A stretch of 64,000 bases of DNA from Paenibacillus glucanolyticus NBRC 15330 (GTDB taxonomy: Bacteria; Bacillota; Bacilli; Paenibacillales; Paenibacillaceae), in the NCBI RefSeq assembly GCF_004000885.1, contig NZ_BIMC01000021.1:1-64000 (forward strand), given 5' to 3'. This document shows positions 29,838 to 39,482 of this stretch, piece after piece. The position numbers and the translations under genes were made by a program. The notes beneath the pieces were generated by a model that made no database searches, was not told where the DNA came from, and saw only the letters and a list, made by a program, of their open reading frames with translations. Numbering within the stretch: position 1 is the first letter of the stretch; the number at the start of each line of letters is the position of its first letter.

Positions 29838-32800
29838 TTATATCTCTAAGTACTTACGCAAGTGTGCTTGATAAGAATTCACTTTTGATTTTACTTCACT
29901 TTCAATAGCATAAGTATTGTTTATATATTCTTGAACTCTAAGAACTTCGTTATAATGAATTAAATTGTTCTCACTCTTAGTAACACTATTAGTGTGTCGT
30001 CTATGATAATTTAATGATTTATCCGAGAAAGAAATTTTCCCTTTCTCAAGTAACCAAATATAAAACACCCAATCTCCTGCAATCTTATATTCTAATAAAG
30101 AATCTATTATTTCAGAGATATCAAATTTTTTAAAAACCACACCAGATACATTTGGAATAGTATTTTTAATAGATAAAGCTTCAATTATTTCTAGTTGACC
30201 CTCTTGAATATAAGACTCTTTCCATTTCTTCTGGTCAATATCCTTGGTGTAGTCTAAATAATCATTTGCTAATATTTTTCCTTTTTGGTCTATTTGCTTA
30301 GATTGGGAATAGCTTATTACAACTTCATCGTCATATTCAAATCCTTTCATGACTTCTTCCAAAAAAAGAGGATCTGATAAATCGTCAGCTTCCGCAATCC
30401 AAATATACTCACCTTCAACTACTGACAATCCTCTTGCCCACTGCTTAAATACTGACCCTGAATTCATCTCATTATATATTTTTTTTAATCTGATACTTTT
30501 TTCTGTATAAAATTCTTCAATCACTTCCTTACTACTATCTGTTGAACAATCATCTAATATAATCAGTTCATATATGGGATAAGTTTGATTAACAATAGTT
30601 TTAAGTCTTTCAGACAAATAGTTAGCATAATTATAGTTTGGAACAATAACACTAAGTTTATTATAATGATGACCTAGTAAGTCAAGCAGTTTATAAATAT
30701 AGTTCGTAAAATAAAAATCCTTTTCAATTAATAACCTTGCAGCTCTCCCCTTAGAGATTCTTGAACTTTCATCCCCAATTAGAGTAGTAACAGCCTCTGC
30801 CATTTGTTTAGTTTCTAAGTAATCAACTAGCAGGCCTGTTTCCTCTGTTACAATATCCGAAAAACCCCCAGCGTCTCTAAAGCCAATAACGGGTACACCT
30901 ACATTCATAGAATCCATTACTACAGAAGGAAAAGGATCTTCACGAGAAGTCATTAAATATATGTCAGCACCTGCATAATAAATATCTATTTCGTTTGTAG
31001 CTTCTAAAAATATTACATTTCGTTTCAATTCTTCACTTATAGCAGTTACAAAATTCGGTTCGTGATTACCAACCCAAACAAAATAAATATTGGAACTGTC
31101 ATTTCTAACAAAGGAGGCAACTTCTGAGAATAAATCTATCCCTTTTCTTTTATCTGCATATCCAACCCCTAACACAATAAATGCATCTGTTGGCAGATCG
31201 ATTTTTTTTCTAAGTTGTTCCCTTGCACTTTTTATATCATCCTTAAAAACATTTGATTTATATAATCCTTGCGGTGAAATGACTTGTTTATTTTCATCTA
31301 CCCTAACAACATTATTAAATTGATCACATACATACTGAGAAGGAAATACTACTTTCTCAGCAAAGAGAGCTATTTTTTTAGCCTTATCATTTGCAGAATA
31401 TTGCTTAATAACACCTGGTAATTCATGAATAAGTGAAATAAACTTAATCCCGGAGTTATGCAATTCCTCACCGATTTCACCAGTGATTACAGTGTTACAA
31501 ATTGCACTTCTAAAATTCCGCTTGAGCAATTGTTTATAAACGTCTTGTCTCTCTTGTACTGTTATACCGTTTGATAAGACATGTACATTCCCATATTTTC
31601 TAAATTCCTCTAGTAAAACCCCCCCACTTATAAAAATCACTTCAATCTCATAACCAAAATCTAAACTTAATGATTTAATTATGTTTAGGGAAAGTATCTG
31701 GGCTCCATTAAAATGAGCATCATGAGAGACATATATTAATTTTTTTTCTGATTTTGTTTTTTCTTCTACCATCGCACTTCTAGTAGCCTCGAGATATGCG
31801 TATCCATATTTACGGTCTGGTTCTAAATGTGCACCTTCCGCCCATTCATTCCAAGCATTGATAAATACAAATTTATCATCTTTAAAAGTAGATCTTGTAT
31901 GTTGAATAACTTTTTTTAGCCATCTTTTATAAAGATCAGGAGATGAATTATGATAAATCGTTGAATTATTAGGCTTCCTTGCCGTATTGTCCCAGCTTGG
32001 ACACACACCTTTATATAACTCATAATCTACTTCTAATAAGTATTTTTCTTCTTCTACGAATTTCTTATAGTCGAAAATTAATCCGTTATATTCTGGATTT
32101 AGTATATTATATCTCTCATTTATAAGTTCACTTCCATATTCATGAATAGAATGAGGTGGAAATTCAACTAATCCATCCAAATCAAACTGAGTTGGATGCT
32201 TAATTCCCCACGAAACTCCCATGATATATATTTCACCAATACCAACAGAGATGCAATAATCCCTCCATACTTTTGAAGTTTCTTTAAAATCCGGGAATAA
32301 TGCCGGTCTATACACAAGTATTAATGGTTTCCCGTTTATCTTAATATACCGATCATCTCTTAAATATATCAAAAGGTCTTCAATAAAAGCTAAATTGTCC
32401 TCCTTTGTATATTTCTGCTCCATTAAGATATCACTTTCTTCTCCATCCCATCTTCTTGACCAATTTTCATTAGCCCAGCATAAACAAAAAGGCATATCGA
32501 TATGCTTGTTCTCAAGCAGTTGATCTACAGGTCTTTCCAGCAATCTTTTTCCTGAAAACCAATAATGATAAAAACAAAATCCAAAGATTCCATAATGTTT
32601 GGCCAATTCAACTTGTCGCTCCATTACATCGATTAGCCTAAGATCATAATAACCGAGCTCCCCCGGTAAATGGGGCTGATAATGCCCAACAAACTGTGGT
32701 ACAGCTTTTGAGACATTAGTCCATTCGGTAAAACCCTTACCCCACCATTCATCATTTTCTTTGATTGGATGAAACTGTGGGAGATAAAATGCTAATAATT

Positions 32801-34673
32801 TAATATCGTCCTCTTGAAAATCATATTTCGTATGATTAAATGGAACATATTCTGTAAGAGCTTGTTTTGGAATATCATAAATCTGGTTAACAAATTGGGT
32901 CACATCATCCTTATCTTTTAAGTCTATTTCCTGATGATTCACCTCTTTAGTGATGTTTCCTGATGATTCCCAAACTTTATACATTTGGGTATTACCAATA
33001 ATGAATCTGAGATTACTATACACAAAATTCTTGGCCTTTTGTTTATACGCATTTGGTACAAGCAGATAAATTGATCTAACTACACGTTTTATGATGCTTT
33101 TCAATGTTTGTTTACCCTTTCTTAAAGGACTTGTTATCTTCCAGGACTTCGAATTCATTATTTCCTCCAATTGCACATGAAGCTCTTCGTTGAAATTGTT
33201 AATGCTACCAATATGCGACAATAAATGGTTGTTATGAGCTTCGATACTGATATTTTTGTTCTGCAGAGCAGAATTTTTTTGGTGTAAAAGTTCATGTTGT
33301 TTTTTAAGATCTTCAAAATTATTTCCGAGAATTTTTATATAGTCCTCGTTCTTTGTAATGTATTCTTCTAGCTCAATTATCTTATACTCTTGTTGTGAAA
33401 TACATTCATTAAGCGTTATAATATTTTCTTTCAAAAAATCAATTTTATCTTTTTGCTGATCCCGTATTTTAAATGCAATTTCAAGATCATTTTTCAACTT
33501 AAAATTATCAATACTTAAATGGTTAAGAAAATTATCTATTTCAGTTTCTAATACATCTAAAAACATACCCTCAAATTCAATATATTGAATTCCTTCGGGT
33601 ATTTCCCTAATCAAAAAAAAGGGATCGGTAGTATAAAAAGTAAATGTGTTTAGACCGCTCAGTAATCCATTTGACTCCAACGCATCTATACTCATTAGAT
33701 TTTCATTTTTTTCATTTGTACGATACTTAACTGATAAAAGCTGAACACGCTTGATTTTCCCTTCTAAGGGATCCCATCTCAACTCATTTTTTTTCGTAGA
33801 AGGCAGTTCATATCCTGCTTTGAAACTATTTTCAGAAAACTCAAAAAAAGAAGGTTTGATTTTTTCTTCTTCTGAAAAACCTTCACCGCTATTTATATAA
33901 AGATATTGATGTGGAAATGATAGTTTGTTAATAAAAGAGTATAGTTCAATATCATTTTGAACATAATAATTCTGTAAATTTAACTTAACGGTATTCATTG
34001 AAATCTGGACTCTATCTTGCAAATCCGAACATACAGCAATTAAATATCTTGATTCTAGTTGTTCACTCTCAAATTTGATGAGTTCAATTGGATTTAAAAA
34101 ATCAGTTATTGTAGAAGCGAGATGAAAACCTTGGTCATAGGTTTTCACATAAGAAAAATAATTATTCAAAAAACTATAAAACTCTTCCTTGTAAAATTCT
34201 CTAATATGAAATTCGTTTCGATAATTTCTTATGTCCGAATAAACCTTTTTATTGGGTGTAGAAATAATTAATGTTCCTGAATCCTTAAGAATTCGCTTAA
34301 CTTCAGTTAAAAACTTATTTTGATTAACCTCATCAATATGTTCAATAGTTTCAAAAGAAACTATAACATCCACACTTTTATCTGGAAGATTAATATTCTC
34401 TACTGTACTTTTAAAGAATTCTATATTATTAGTTGAATATTGCTCGTTTGCATAATTAATTGCTTCTTCAGACAAATCTATTCCGTATACAAACTTTGCT
34501 TTTCTAGCCATTAAAGCAGAACCGTAACCTACCCCACAAGCAGCATCCAATACCACTTTATCCTTAATTAAGGGTTCCACATTAAGGTATCTGTGATAAT
34601 GTTCCATTTCCATCTCTATACCTAAATTTGAATTACCAATAAACCTTTCGCCAGTAAATTCCAAATTTATCAC
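29838..34673 (-). CDS. 1611-residue methyltransferase / coiled-coil / GH99-like / GT4 / GT2 glycan enzyme
   Basis: Five parts in order: a SAM methyltransferase (about 25-190; VVLDAACGVGYGS at 40-52, VSFETIEHID), a region of unknown fold, a coiled coil (about 390-505), SWKITSPLRK at 510-519 (a motif often ending such coils before glycosyltransferase domains), and a WbsX/GH99-like domain (622-975; YLPQFH, WWGKGFTEW, NEWAEGAHLEP). Then a GT4 (978-1325; GVGYADKRKGIDLF, EDPFPSVVMDSMNVGVPVIG) and a GT2 (1340-1600; SVIVPNYNYA, LDDCSTDSS, AEADD). All catalytic motifs appear present. The GTG start overlaps the wzt stop (GTGA). It likely extends and perhaps caps the exported glycan. Confidence 0.85.
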   Translation of the reverse strand: MINLEFTGERFIGNSNLGIEMEMEHYHRYLNVEPLIKDKVVLDAACGVGYGSALMARKAKFVYGIDLSEEAINYANEQYSTNNIEFFKSTVENINLPDKSVDVIVSFETIEHIDEVNQNKFLTEVKRILKDSGTLIISTPNKKVYSDIRNYRNEFHIREFYKEEFYSFLNNYFSYVKTYDQGFHLASTITDFLNPIELIKFESEQLESRYLIAVCSDLQDRVQISMNTVKLNLQNYYVQNDIELYSFINKLSFPHQYLYINSGEGFSEEEKIKPSFFEFSENSFKAGYELPSTKKNELRWDPLEGKIKRVQLLSVKYRTNEKNENLMSIDALESNGLLSGLNTFTFYTTDPFFLIREIPEGIQYIEFEGMFLDVLETEIDNFLNHLSIDNFKLKNDLEIAFKIRDQQKDKIDFLKENIITLNECISQQEYKIIELEEYITKNEDYIKILGNNFEDLKKQHELLHQKNSALQNKNISIEAHNNHLLSHIGSINNFNEELHVQLEEIMNSKSWKITSPLRKGKQTLKSIIKRVVRSIYLLVPNAYKQKAKNFVYSNLRFIIGNTQMYKVWESSGNITKEVNHQEIDLKDKDDVTQFVNQIYDIPKQALTEYVPFNHTKYDFQEDDIKLLAFYLPQFHPIKENDEWWGKGFTEWTNVSKAVPQFVGHYQPHLPGELGYYDLRLIDVMERQVELAKHYGIFGFCFYHYWFSGKRLLERPVDQLLENKHIDMPFCLCWANENWSRRWDGEESDILMEQKYTKEDNLAFIEDLLIYLRDDRYIKINGKPLILVYRPALFPDFKETSKVWRDYCISVGIGEIYIMGVSWGIKHPTQFDLDGLVEFPPHSIHEYGSELINERYNILNPEYNGLIFDYKKFVEEEKYLLEVDYELYKGVCPSWDNTARKPNNSTIYHNSSPDLYKRWLKKVIQHTRSTFKDDKFVFINAWNEWAEGAHLEPDRKYGYAYLEATRSAMVEEKTKSEKKLIYVSHDAHFNGAQILSLNIIKSLSLDFGYEIEVIFISGGVLLEEFRKYGNVHVLSNGITVQERQDVYKQLLKRNFRSAICNTVITGEIGEELHNSGIKFISLIHELPGVIKQYSANDKAKKIALFAEKVVFPSQYVCDQFNNVVRVDENKQVISPQGLYKSNVFKDDIKSAREQLRKKIDLPTDAFIVLGVGYADKRKGIDLFSEVASFVRNDSSNIYFVWVGNHEPNFVTAISEELKRNVIFLEATNEIDIYYAGADIYLMTSREDPFPSVVMDSMNVGVPVIGFRDAGGFSDIVTEETGLLVDYLETKQMAEAVTTLIGDESSRISKGRAARLLIEKDFYFTNYIYKLLDLLGHHYNKLSVIVPNYNYANYLSERLKTIVNQTYPIYELIILDDCSTDSSKEVIEEFYTEKSIRLKKIYNEMNSGSVFKQWARGLSVVEGEYIWIAEADDLSDPLFLEEVMKGFEYDDEVVISYSQSKQIDQKGKILANDYLDYTKDIDQKKWKESYIQEGQLEIIEALSIKNTIPNVSGVVFKKFDISEIIDSLLEYKIAGDWVFYIWLLEKGKISFSDKSLNYHRRHTNSVTKSENNLIHYNEVLRVQEYINNTYAIESEVKSKVNSYQAHLRKYLEI

Positions 34674-35992
34674 CTGCTTATTAAATTGATTTGATTCTCA
34701 GAATACTTAGTAATACTCCACTCGTTCTCAAGTTCTATTAAAGCAAGATTATATCCAGAATTCTCAATGAATATTTCAACTGCATTTTGATATAGTGCAA
34801 GATAACTGTGACTATCCTGTGTACCGTGAGCAATAGCTGGACTAACTAAATACTTTCCTCTCTGTAACTTGGGTAATTTTAAGGTGAATATACATTCATA
34901 AATTGTATTTTCAGTGACCGCTTTGATAACTTCTTCATTTATATAGTTATTTGTGGAATATACTACTGTTCCCTTTTCTGTTTCCATAGTAATTCCAAAT
35001 AGCACATTTTTAAACACTCCATGAAATTTCCCATACATATGAATATCATAACTTTTCTCCGCTTCTAAAACAGATGTCTGCATGCCGTTTTCATCTGTAA
35101 TAAAAAAGGACACAATTTCTGCTTTACCACTACCTCCTACTTCGTACCTATAATTTAATTTAGGAATATCTAAGGTAATAGACCTATTTTCGCTGTCAAC
35201 TGTTGCATACTTTTGATTGCTGTATATTGAGGTATTGTAATCTTGCAGCAAATTATATTGCTCATTATAATATCTAATACAAACTTCATCTTTTTCTCCG
35301 TAAGCAATCTGTTCACCATTCGAAATCCATAATACTCTATTGCAAAGTTTTTTAATGGAGCTAATATCATGGGATACAAATAGAATTGTTATTCCCCGTT
35401 GTTGTAACTCCTCCAATTTCTTGAAACATTTATTTTGAAAAAACATATCACCTACTGACAAAGCTTCGTCAATAATTAATATTTCGGGATCTACATTAAT
35501 CGCGACTGCAAAGGCTAACCTCGCATACATTCCACTTGAGTAATTTTTAACAGGTTGATTTATGAAATCTCCAATATCTGCAAAATCAATAACATCCTGC
35601 ATTTTAACGTTCATTTCCTGTTCGCTGTAACCCATTATAGTCCCACTCAGGTGAACATTCTGAACTCCAGTATACTCAGGATTAAACCCGGCTCCCAGCT
35701 CTAACAATGAGAAAATTTTCCCATCGGTAAATAATTCCCCGCTTGTCGGAGTCAAAACGCCTGTTATTATCTTAAGTAAAGTGGACTTTCCAGAACCATT
35801 TTTTCCAATTATGCCCACAGTCTCACCTTTATTTACATCAAAAGAAATATCACTTAATGCATAGAAATCTTTATGATATTTTTTTTTGAAAGGATTTAAA
35901 ACTTCCTTTAATCTATCGCTTTGTTTGTCATATAGCTTATAGCTCTTCGATAATCCACTTACTTTAATAGATTTCTCAATCATATCATTCAT
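34670..35992 (-). CDS. wzt: ABC transporter ATPase Wzt with C-terminal glycan-recognition domain
   Basis: A 440-residue ATPase of a polysaccharide or teichoic-acid exporter. Nucleotide-binding domain: GKNGSGKS (Walker A, 63-70), YSSGMYARLAFAVA (signature, about 151), EILIIDEALSVGD (Walker B, 170-182) and FVSHD (H-loop). An extra C-terminal domain (about 255-440) matches the Wzt_C type beta sandwich, which in E. coli O9a binds the modified non-reducing end of the glycan. It lies 12 bp downstream of wzm and overlaps the large enzyme gene by 4 bp. Confidence 0.92.
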   Translation of the reverse strand: MNDMIEKSIKVSGLSKSYKLYDKQSDRLKEVLNPFKKKYHKDFYALSDISFDVNKGETVGIIGKNGSGKSTLLKIITGVLTPTSGELFTDGKIFSLLELGAGFNPEYTGVQNVHLSGTIMGYSEQEMNVKMQDVIDFADIGDFINQPVKNYSSGMYARLAFAVAINVDPEILIIDEALSVGDMFFQNKCFKKLEELQQRGITILFVSHDISSIKKLCNRVLWISNGEQIAYGEKDEVCIRYYNEQYNLLQDYNTSIYSNQKYATVDSENRSITLDIPKLNYRYEVGGSGKAEIVSFFITDENGMQTSVLEAEKSYDIHMYGKFHGVFKNVLFGITMETEKGTVVYSTNNYINEEVIKAVTENTIYECIFTLKLPKLQRGKYLVSPAIAHGTQDSHSYLALYQNAVEIFIENSGYNLALIELENEWSITKYSENQINLISR

Positions 35993-36004
35993 GCCCCAAT
36001 CTTA

Positions 36005-36793
36005 TTAAATAACATCTGCAAAATGAGGTTTTGACCTTTTAAAAACAGTCCATCCAACAATGAGTAATCCTAGTGTTATAAACCAGAATAAAAAAGAATT
36101 ATATGAAGGTAAAAATTCTCCATCAAAAAGTAAAGTACGGTACCCTTCTGTTACATAAAACAAAGGATTAATTTCAAACAGGAATTTTAAATTGTTTGGT
36201 ATTAATTCTGTAGACCACATAATAGGGGTCAACCACATTCCAAATTGCAAGACTATTGCTACAACTTGATTTATATCTTTAACGAAAACAGATATCGATG
36301 ACGTTATAAAGACTATTCCAATAATCAAAAGGATATTGCAGAAAGTGTAGTATAAAAAGCCCAAGATTTTTATTATATCTAAGCTACCGCCATAGGAATA
36401 ATAAATTAATATAAAAAGAATTATGAAAGCAACGTGAACAAAAAACGCAGAAAAAATCTTCACAATCGGTAAAATCCCAATATTAAACTGTATCTTTTTT
36501 ACCAAATAGTTATACTCATAAAAACAACTAGTAGCGCTATTTACTGCATCAGAGAAGAAAAACCAAGGAACTAATCCTAAAATAAGCCACAATGCAAAAG
36601 GAACATCATTTGACACAGCCCCAACCCTAAGTCCCACCTGAAATACAAACCAAAACACAAAAGTAGTCGCAATTGGTTGGACGAATGCCCAAATAATTCC
36701 TAAGTATGAACCTACATATTTTGATTTGAAATCGTTAATTGCTAATTTAAAGATTAATCTTCTATTGTTGTAAAGCTTACTAAACAGATTCAA
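36005..36793 (-). CDS. wzm: ABC-2 type polysaccharide exporter permease Wzm
   Basis: A 262-residue permease with six predicted helices. The pattern LAINDFKSKYVGSYLGIIWAFVQP and the later MWSTELIP and NPLFYVTEGYR is typical of Wzm/TagG. With Wzt it would move the completed lipid-linked glycan across the membrane. The TTG start is supported by GGGAGG 7 bp upstream. It is the first gene of the long minus-strand cluster, diverging from the ligase-like gene across a 159-bp gap. Confidence 0.9.
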   Translation of the reverse strand: MNLFSKLYNNRRLIFKLAINDFKSKYVGSYLGIIWAFVQPIATTFVFWFVFQVGLRVGAVSNDVPFALWLILGLVPWFFFSDAVNSATSCFYEYNYLVKKIQFNIGILPIVKIFSAFFVHVAFIILFILIYYSYGGSLDIIKILGFLYYTFCNILLIIGIVFITSSISVFVKDINQVVAIVLQFGMWLTPIMWSTELIPNNLKFLFEINPLFYVTEGYRTLLFDGEFLPSYNSFLFWFITLGLLIVGWTVFKRSKPHFADVI

Positions 36794-36912
36794 GTCAATA
36801 CCTCCCTAATCAATTTCTATCAAAATAAATGAGCCAGGCTTAGGCGCTGACCCTAACGTTTTTTCTAATATAATTTTAGAACAACAAAGTTTTTGAACTG
36901 ATAAAAGTATGC

Positions 36913-36918
36913 TAGAAT
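36913..36918 (+). promoter_or_regulatory. Extended -10 promoter for the ligase-like gene
   Basis: TGCTAGAAT forms an extended -10 (TGnTAGAAT). Transcription would start about 10 bp later, just before the ribosome binding site AAAGGAG. The -35 is weak, which suits an extended -10 promoter. Confidence 0.5.
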
Positions 36919-36952
36919 ATTGTCGTATCTACAAGAAAAGGAGCTAAATACG

Positions 36953-39412
36953 TTGTCGAATCCAGTATACGGTAAAAAAGCCGCCGCGTCGAGGAACGGT
37001 GAGACGAGATCGGCTTTGTTTTGGGTGTTAATATCAGGAATTATTCTGTTTCTAGCTTGGACTCCTTTCCAAACGGCTCTATTTAACGGTCCAGAGCTAC
37101 AATTCGAGAAACCTATATTCTGGGCTGCTATTCTAGCAACTCTACTATTATTTCTTTGGATTGCACAATTTTATAAGAGTATTCAACTCAAGGATGAAAG
37201 AGATTGGCTTGCTGTGGGTGTGTTATTACTACCTCTAACTTACATACTTTCACTCATCAGCGCTGCTTCCCATAGTCTCGCCATGAATATGATTATCATA
37301 AATTGTATTTATGCCATTATGTTTATCATTGGATTGTATGTACTCCGAGACAAATTAGGGAACCGAATCATTCAAAGTGCAATTATGGCTGTAGCATATC
37401 TTATTGTTGGTTTTGGTCTACTCCATTGGTTTGGCCAGGGCAAGACAGCGGGAGCCATTGCGAAATGGTTTTCCAATACCGTTTTTAACGGCACTTACAC
37501 CCATGCGGTCATGACAGATTCTAACGGTCTTCGTCTGACTTCCGTATTCCAATATGCTAATACTTATGCAGCTTTTCTAATGGCTTTCTTGTTTGCAGCA
37601 GTCTTTTACGCTACGACATCAAAAAAATGGTACGGCCAAGCCTTTCATAGCTTTATGCTGGTGCCCATCATACTATCGCTGTTGCTAACCTTGTCTCGTG
37701 GCGGTCTGGTTATGCTACCGGTAGTATTTGTCCTGCTGCTCCTTTTCCTAAAACCGGCTAAACAATTATTGTGGATCTTGTACTGTGGTATAGCAGGTGT
37801 GACTTCACTGATCATTTCCAAACCGGTAACAGAACTGGGGTTGAGTTTAAATGAGGTCTTCAGCGGCAGTGGTGCCCTTAAGGGCTGGGCAATTTTGTTC
37901 GGTTCGTCCGCTATTGTAGGTCTCCTCGGATGGGTTATGCAAAGTTTTATCGCTCCTAAACTTGAACAAGTTTTAGGCAGTTGGTCCTCGAAAAAGACGT
38001 CCAACCTATGGATTCCGCTTGGTTCCGTTATAATTGGGGGCCTGCTGATATTCCTATTCAGTGGTACTGGTTTGAAAAATATACTGCCACAAAGCATTAG
38101 CATCAGACTCGAGAATATTAACTTTAATCAGCACAGTGTACTGGAACGTTTTACATTCTATAAGGATGCCATGAAGGTGCTAGCAGACTACCCGGTCATC
38201 GGAGCTGGTGGTGGTGCGTGGGCTTCACTTTATGAGCAGTACCAGAACAACCCGTATACAAGCCGTCAAGCGCACAACTTCTTTTTACAGTACTTGATCG
38301 AGGTCGGAATTGTCGGATTCGTGATCTTCATGTCGTTTATTCTGTATACTTTCTATAAGTATATTAGAGGTTATATTAAAAGCAGTGAAGAAGAACGCAA
38401 TAGTCACTTCCTTTATCTCATCATCGTCCTTTCCATTTTGATTCATAGTATCTTGGATTTTAACTTGAGTTACGTGTTCATGGGAATTCTTGTATTCCTG
38501 GGACTTGGCGGAATGGCTGCGGTAATGGATAATAAACCAGTGAAAAAGTGGAGCCTTAAAGATTCAACTGCTAGAGGTGTATATAATGCACTTGTCGGGC
38601 TTTGCGCTATCCTCGTCATGATTACATCTATCCGGTATGTACAAGCCGCAGACTCAGGAATGGAGGCACGCAGAGTCGTTCAGGTCAGCACTTCCTTTGA
38701 GGAAATTAAAGCTCCCCTTGATAAAGACCTGAGCATACGCCCGAGCCATCCCGACTCGGTACTGTTAACCGCATCACTCTATCAGACCGTATATAAGCAA
38801 AATCAAGATGAGAATTTTTATAACGCATCGGTTGCACTGCTTAACAAAGCATTAAAAGATGAGCCTTATAACAAATCCATGCTCAAGAGCCTAATCGAAA
38901 GTTATGAAATGAAACAGGAACCCGAACGGGCTTATGAAGTACTTATTAACAACGCTCACAAATTTAAATGGGACATTACCTGGTCCGAACAAATTATCAA
39001 TAAAGGTTATGATCTAGGCACGAAGGCCCTTGGCACTGGTGACACAGCAACGAAAGACAAGTACTTTAAACAAGCAACAGAAGCATTTGCCGAGGTTCAG
39101 ACAGGTATTCAGCACTTAGCTACATTACCGGAAGGGCAACTGCAAGGACGCCCTTTTGAAAATACTCCCGACATGATTCTCCATGCAGGCAAAATGTACT
39201 TCATGATGAATCAGCCGGAACAGTCGGAAAATGCGCTTAAGAAAGGTATCCAGGATGACCTGTCTCCGACATCTGCGCAAGAGATCGTCAGATGGTACCT
39301 CGCTGCGCTCCAGAAGCAAGGCCAGAACGATGAAGTGTTGCTTGAGAAGTTAAAGCAAGTTGATCCGAATGCCGAGCAAAACGTCAAACAACTGTCAGAT
39401 ATTCAATTCTAA
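36953..39412 (+). CDS. O-antigen-ligase/oligosaccharyltransferase-like membrane protein with TPR domain (WsfB/WsaB-like)
   Basis: About 819 residues. The N-terminal half has some 12 membrane helices and a Wzy_C/WaaL-type segment (LSRGGLVMLPVVF, then IGAGGGAW with the large loop and QAHNFFLQYLIEVG, including the conserved His). The C-terminal part (about 590-819) is TPR-like (NKALKDEPYNKSMLKSL, MMNQPEQSENALKKG). This resembles the oligosaccharyl:protein transferase of S-layer glycan clusters, which moves the lipid-linked glycan onto the S-layer protein. I use TTG at 36953, because AAAAGGAG lies 9 bp upstream. A frame from 36920 would contain that site. It ends at a strong terminator. Confidence 0.8.
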   Translation: MSNPVYGKKAAASRNGETRSALFWVLISGIILFLAWTPFQTALFNGPELQFEKPIFWAAILATLLLFLWIAQFYKSIQLKDERDWLAVGVLLLPLTYILSLISAASHSLAMNMIIINCIYAIMFIIGLYVLRDKLGNRIIQSAIMAVAYLIVGFGLLHWFGQGKTAGAIAKWFSNTVFNGTYTHAVMTDSNGLRLTSVFQYANTYAAFLMAFLFAAVFYATTSKKWYGQAFHSFMLVPIILSLLLTLSRGGLVMLPVVFVLLLLFLKPAKQLLWILYCGIAGVTSLIISKPVTELGLSLNEVFSGSGALKGWAILFGSSAIVGLLGWVMQSFIAPKLEQVLGSWSSKKTSNLWIPLGSVIIGGLLIFLFSGTGLKNILPQSISIRLENINFNQHSVLERFTFYKDAMKVLADYPVIGAGGGAWASLYEQYQNNPYTSRQAHNFFLQYLIEVGIVGFVIFMSFILYTFYKYIRGYIKSSEEERNSHFLYLIIVLSILIHSILDFNLSYVFMGILVFLGLGGMAAVMDNKPVKKWSLKDSTARGVYNALVGLCAILVMITSIRYVQAADSGMEARRVVQVSTSFEEIKAPLDKDLSIRPSHPDSVLLTASLYQTVYKQNQDENFYNASVALLNKALKDEPYNKSMLKSLIESYEMKQEPERAYEVLINNAHKFKWDITWSEQIINKGYDLGTKALGTGDTATKDKYFKQATEAFAEVQTGIQHLATLPEGQLQGRPFENTPDMILHAGKMYFMMNQPEQSENALKKGIQDDLSPTSAQEIVRWYLAALQKQGQNDEVLLEKLKQVDPNAEQNVKQLSDIQF

Positions 39413-39414
39413 GT

Positions 39415-39470
39415 AAAATAGCGGGTGTGTTCGGTAGGTCAACATCTACCAAACACACCCGCTATTTTTT
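39415..39470. terminator. Bidirectional terminator
   Basis: A stem of about 23 bp (AAATAGCGGGTGTGTT.GGTAG with its complement, one mismatch) with an 8-nt loop and T runs both ways lies between the convergent ligase-like gene and galU. Confidence 0.9.
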
Positions 39471-39482
39471 CCTCCTATAAGA

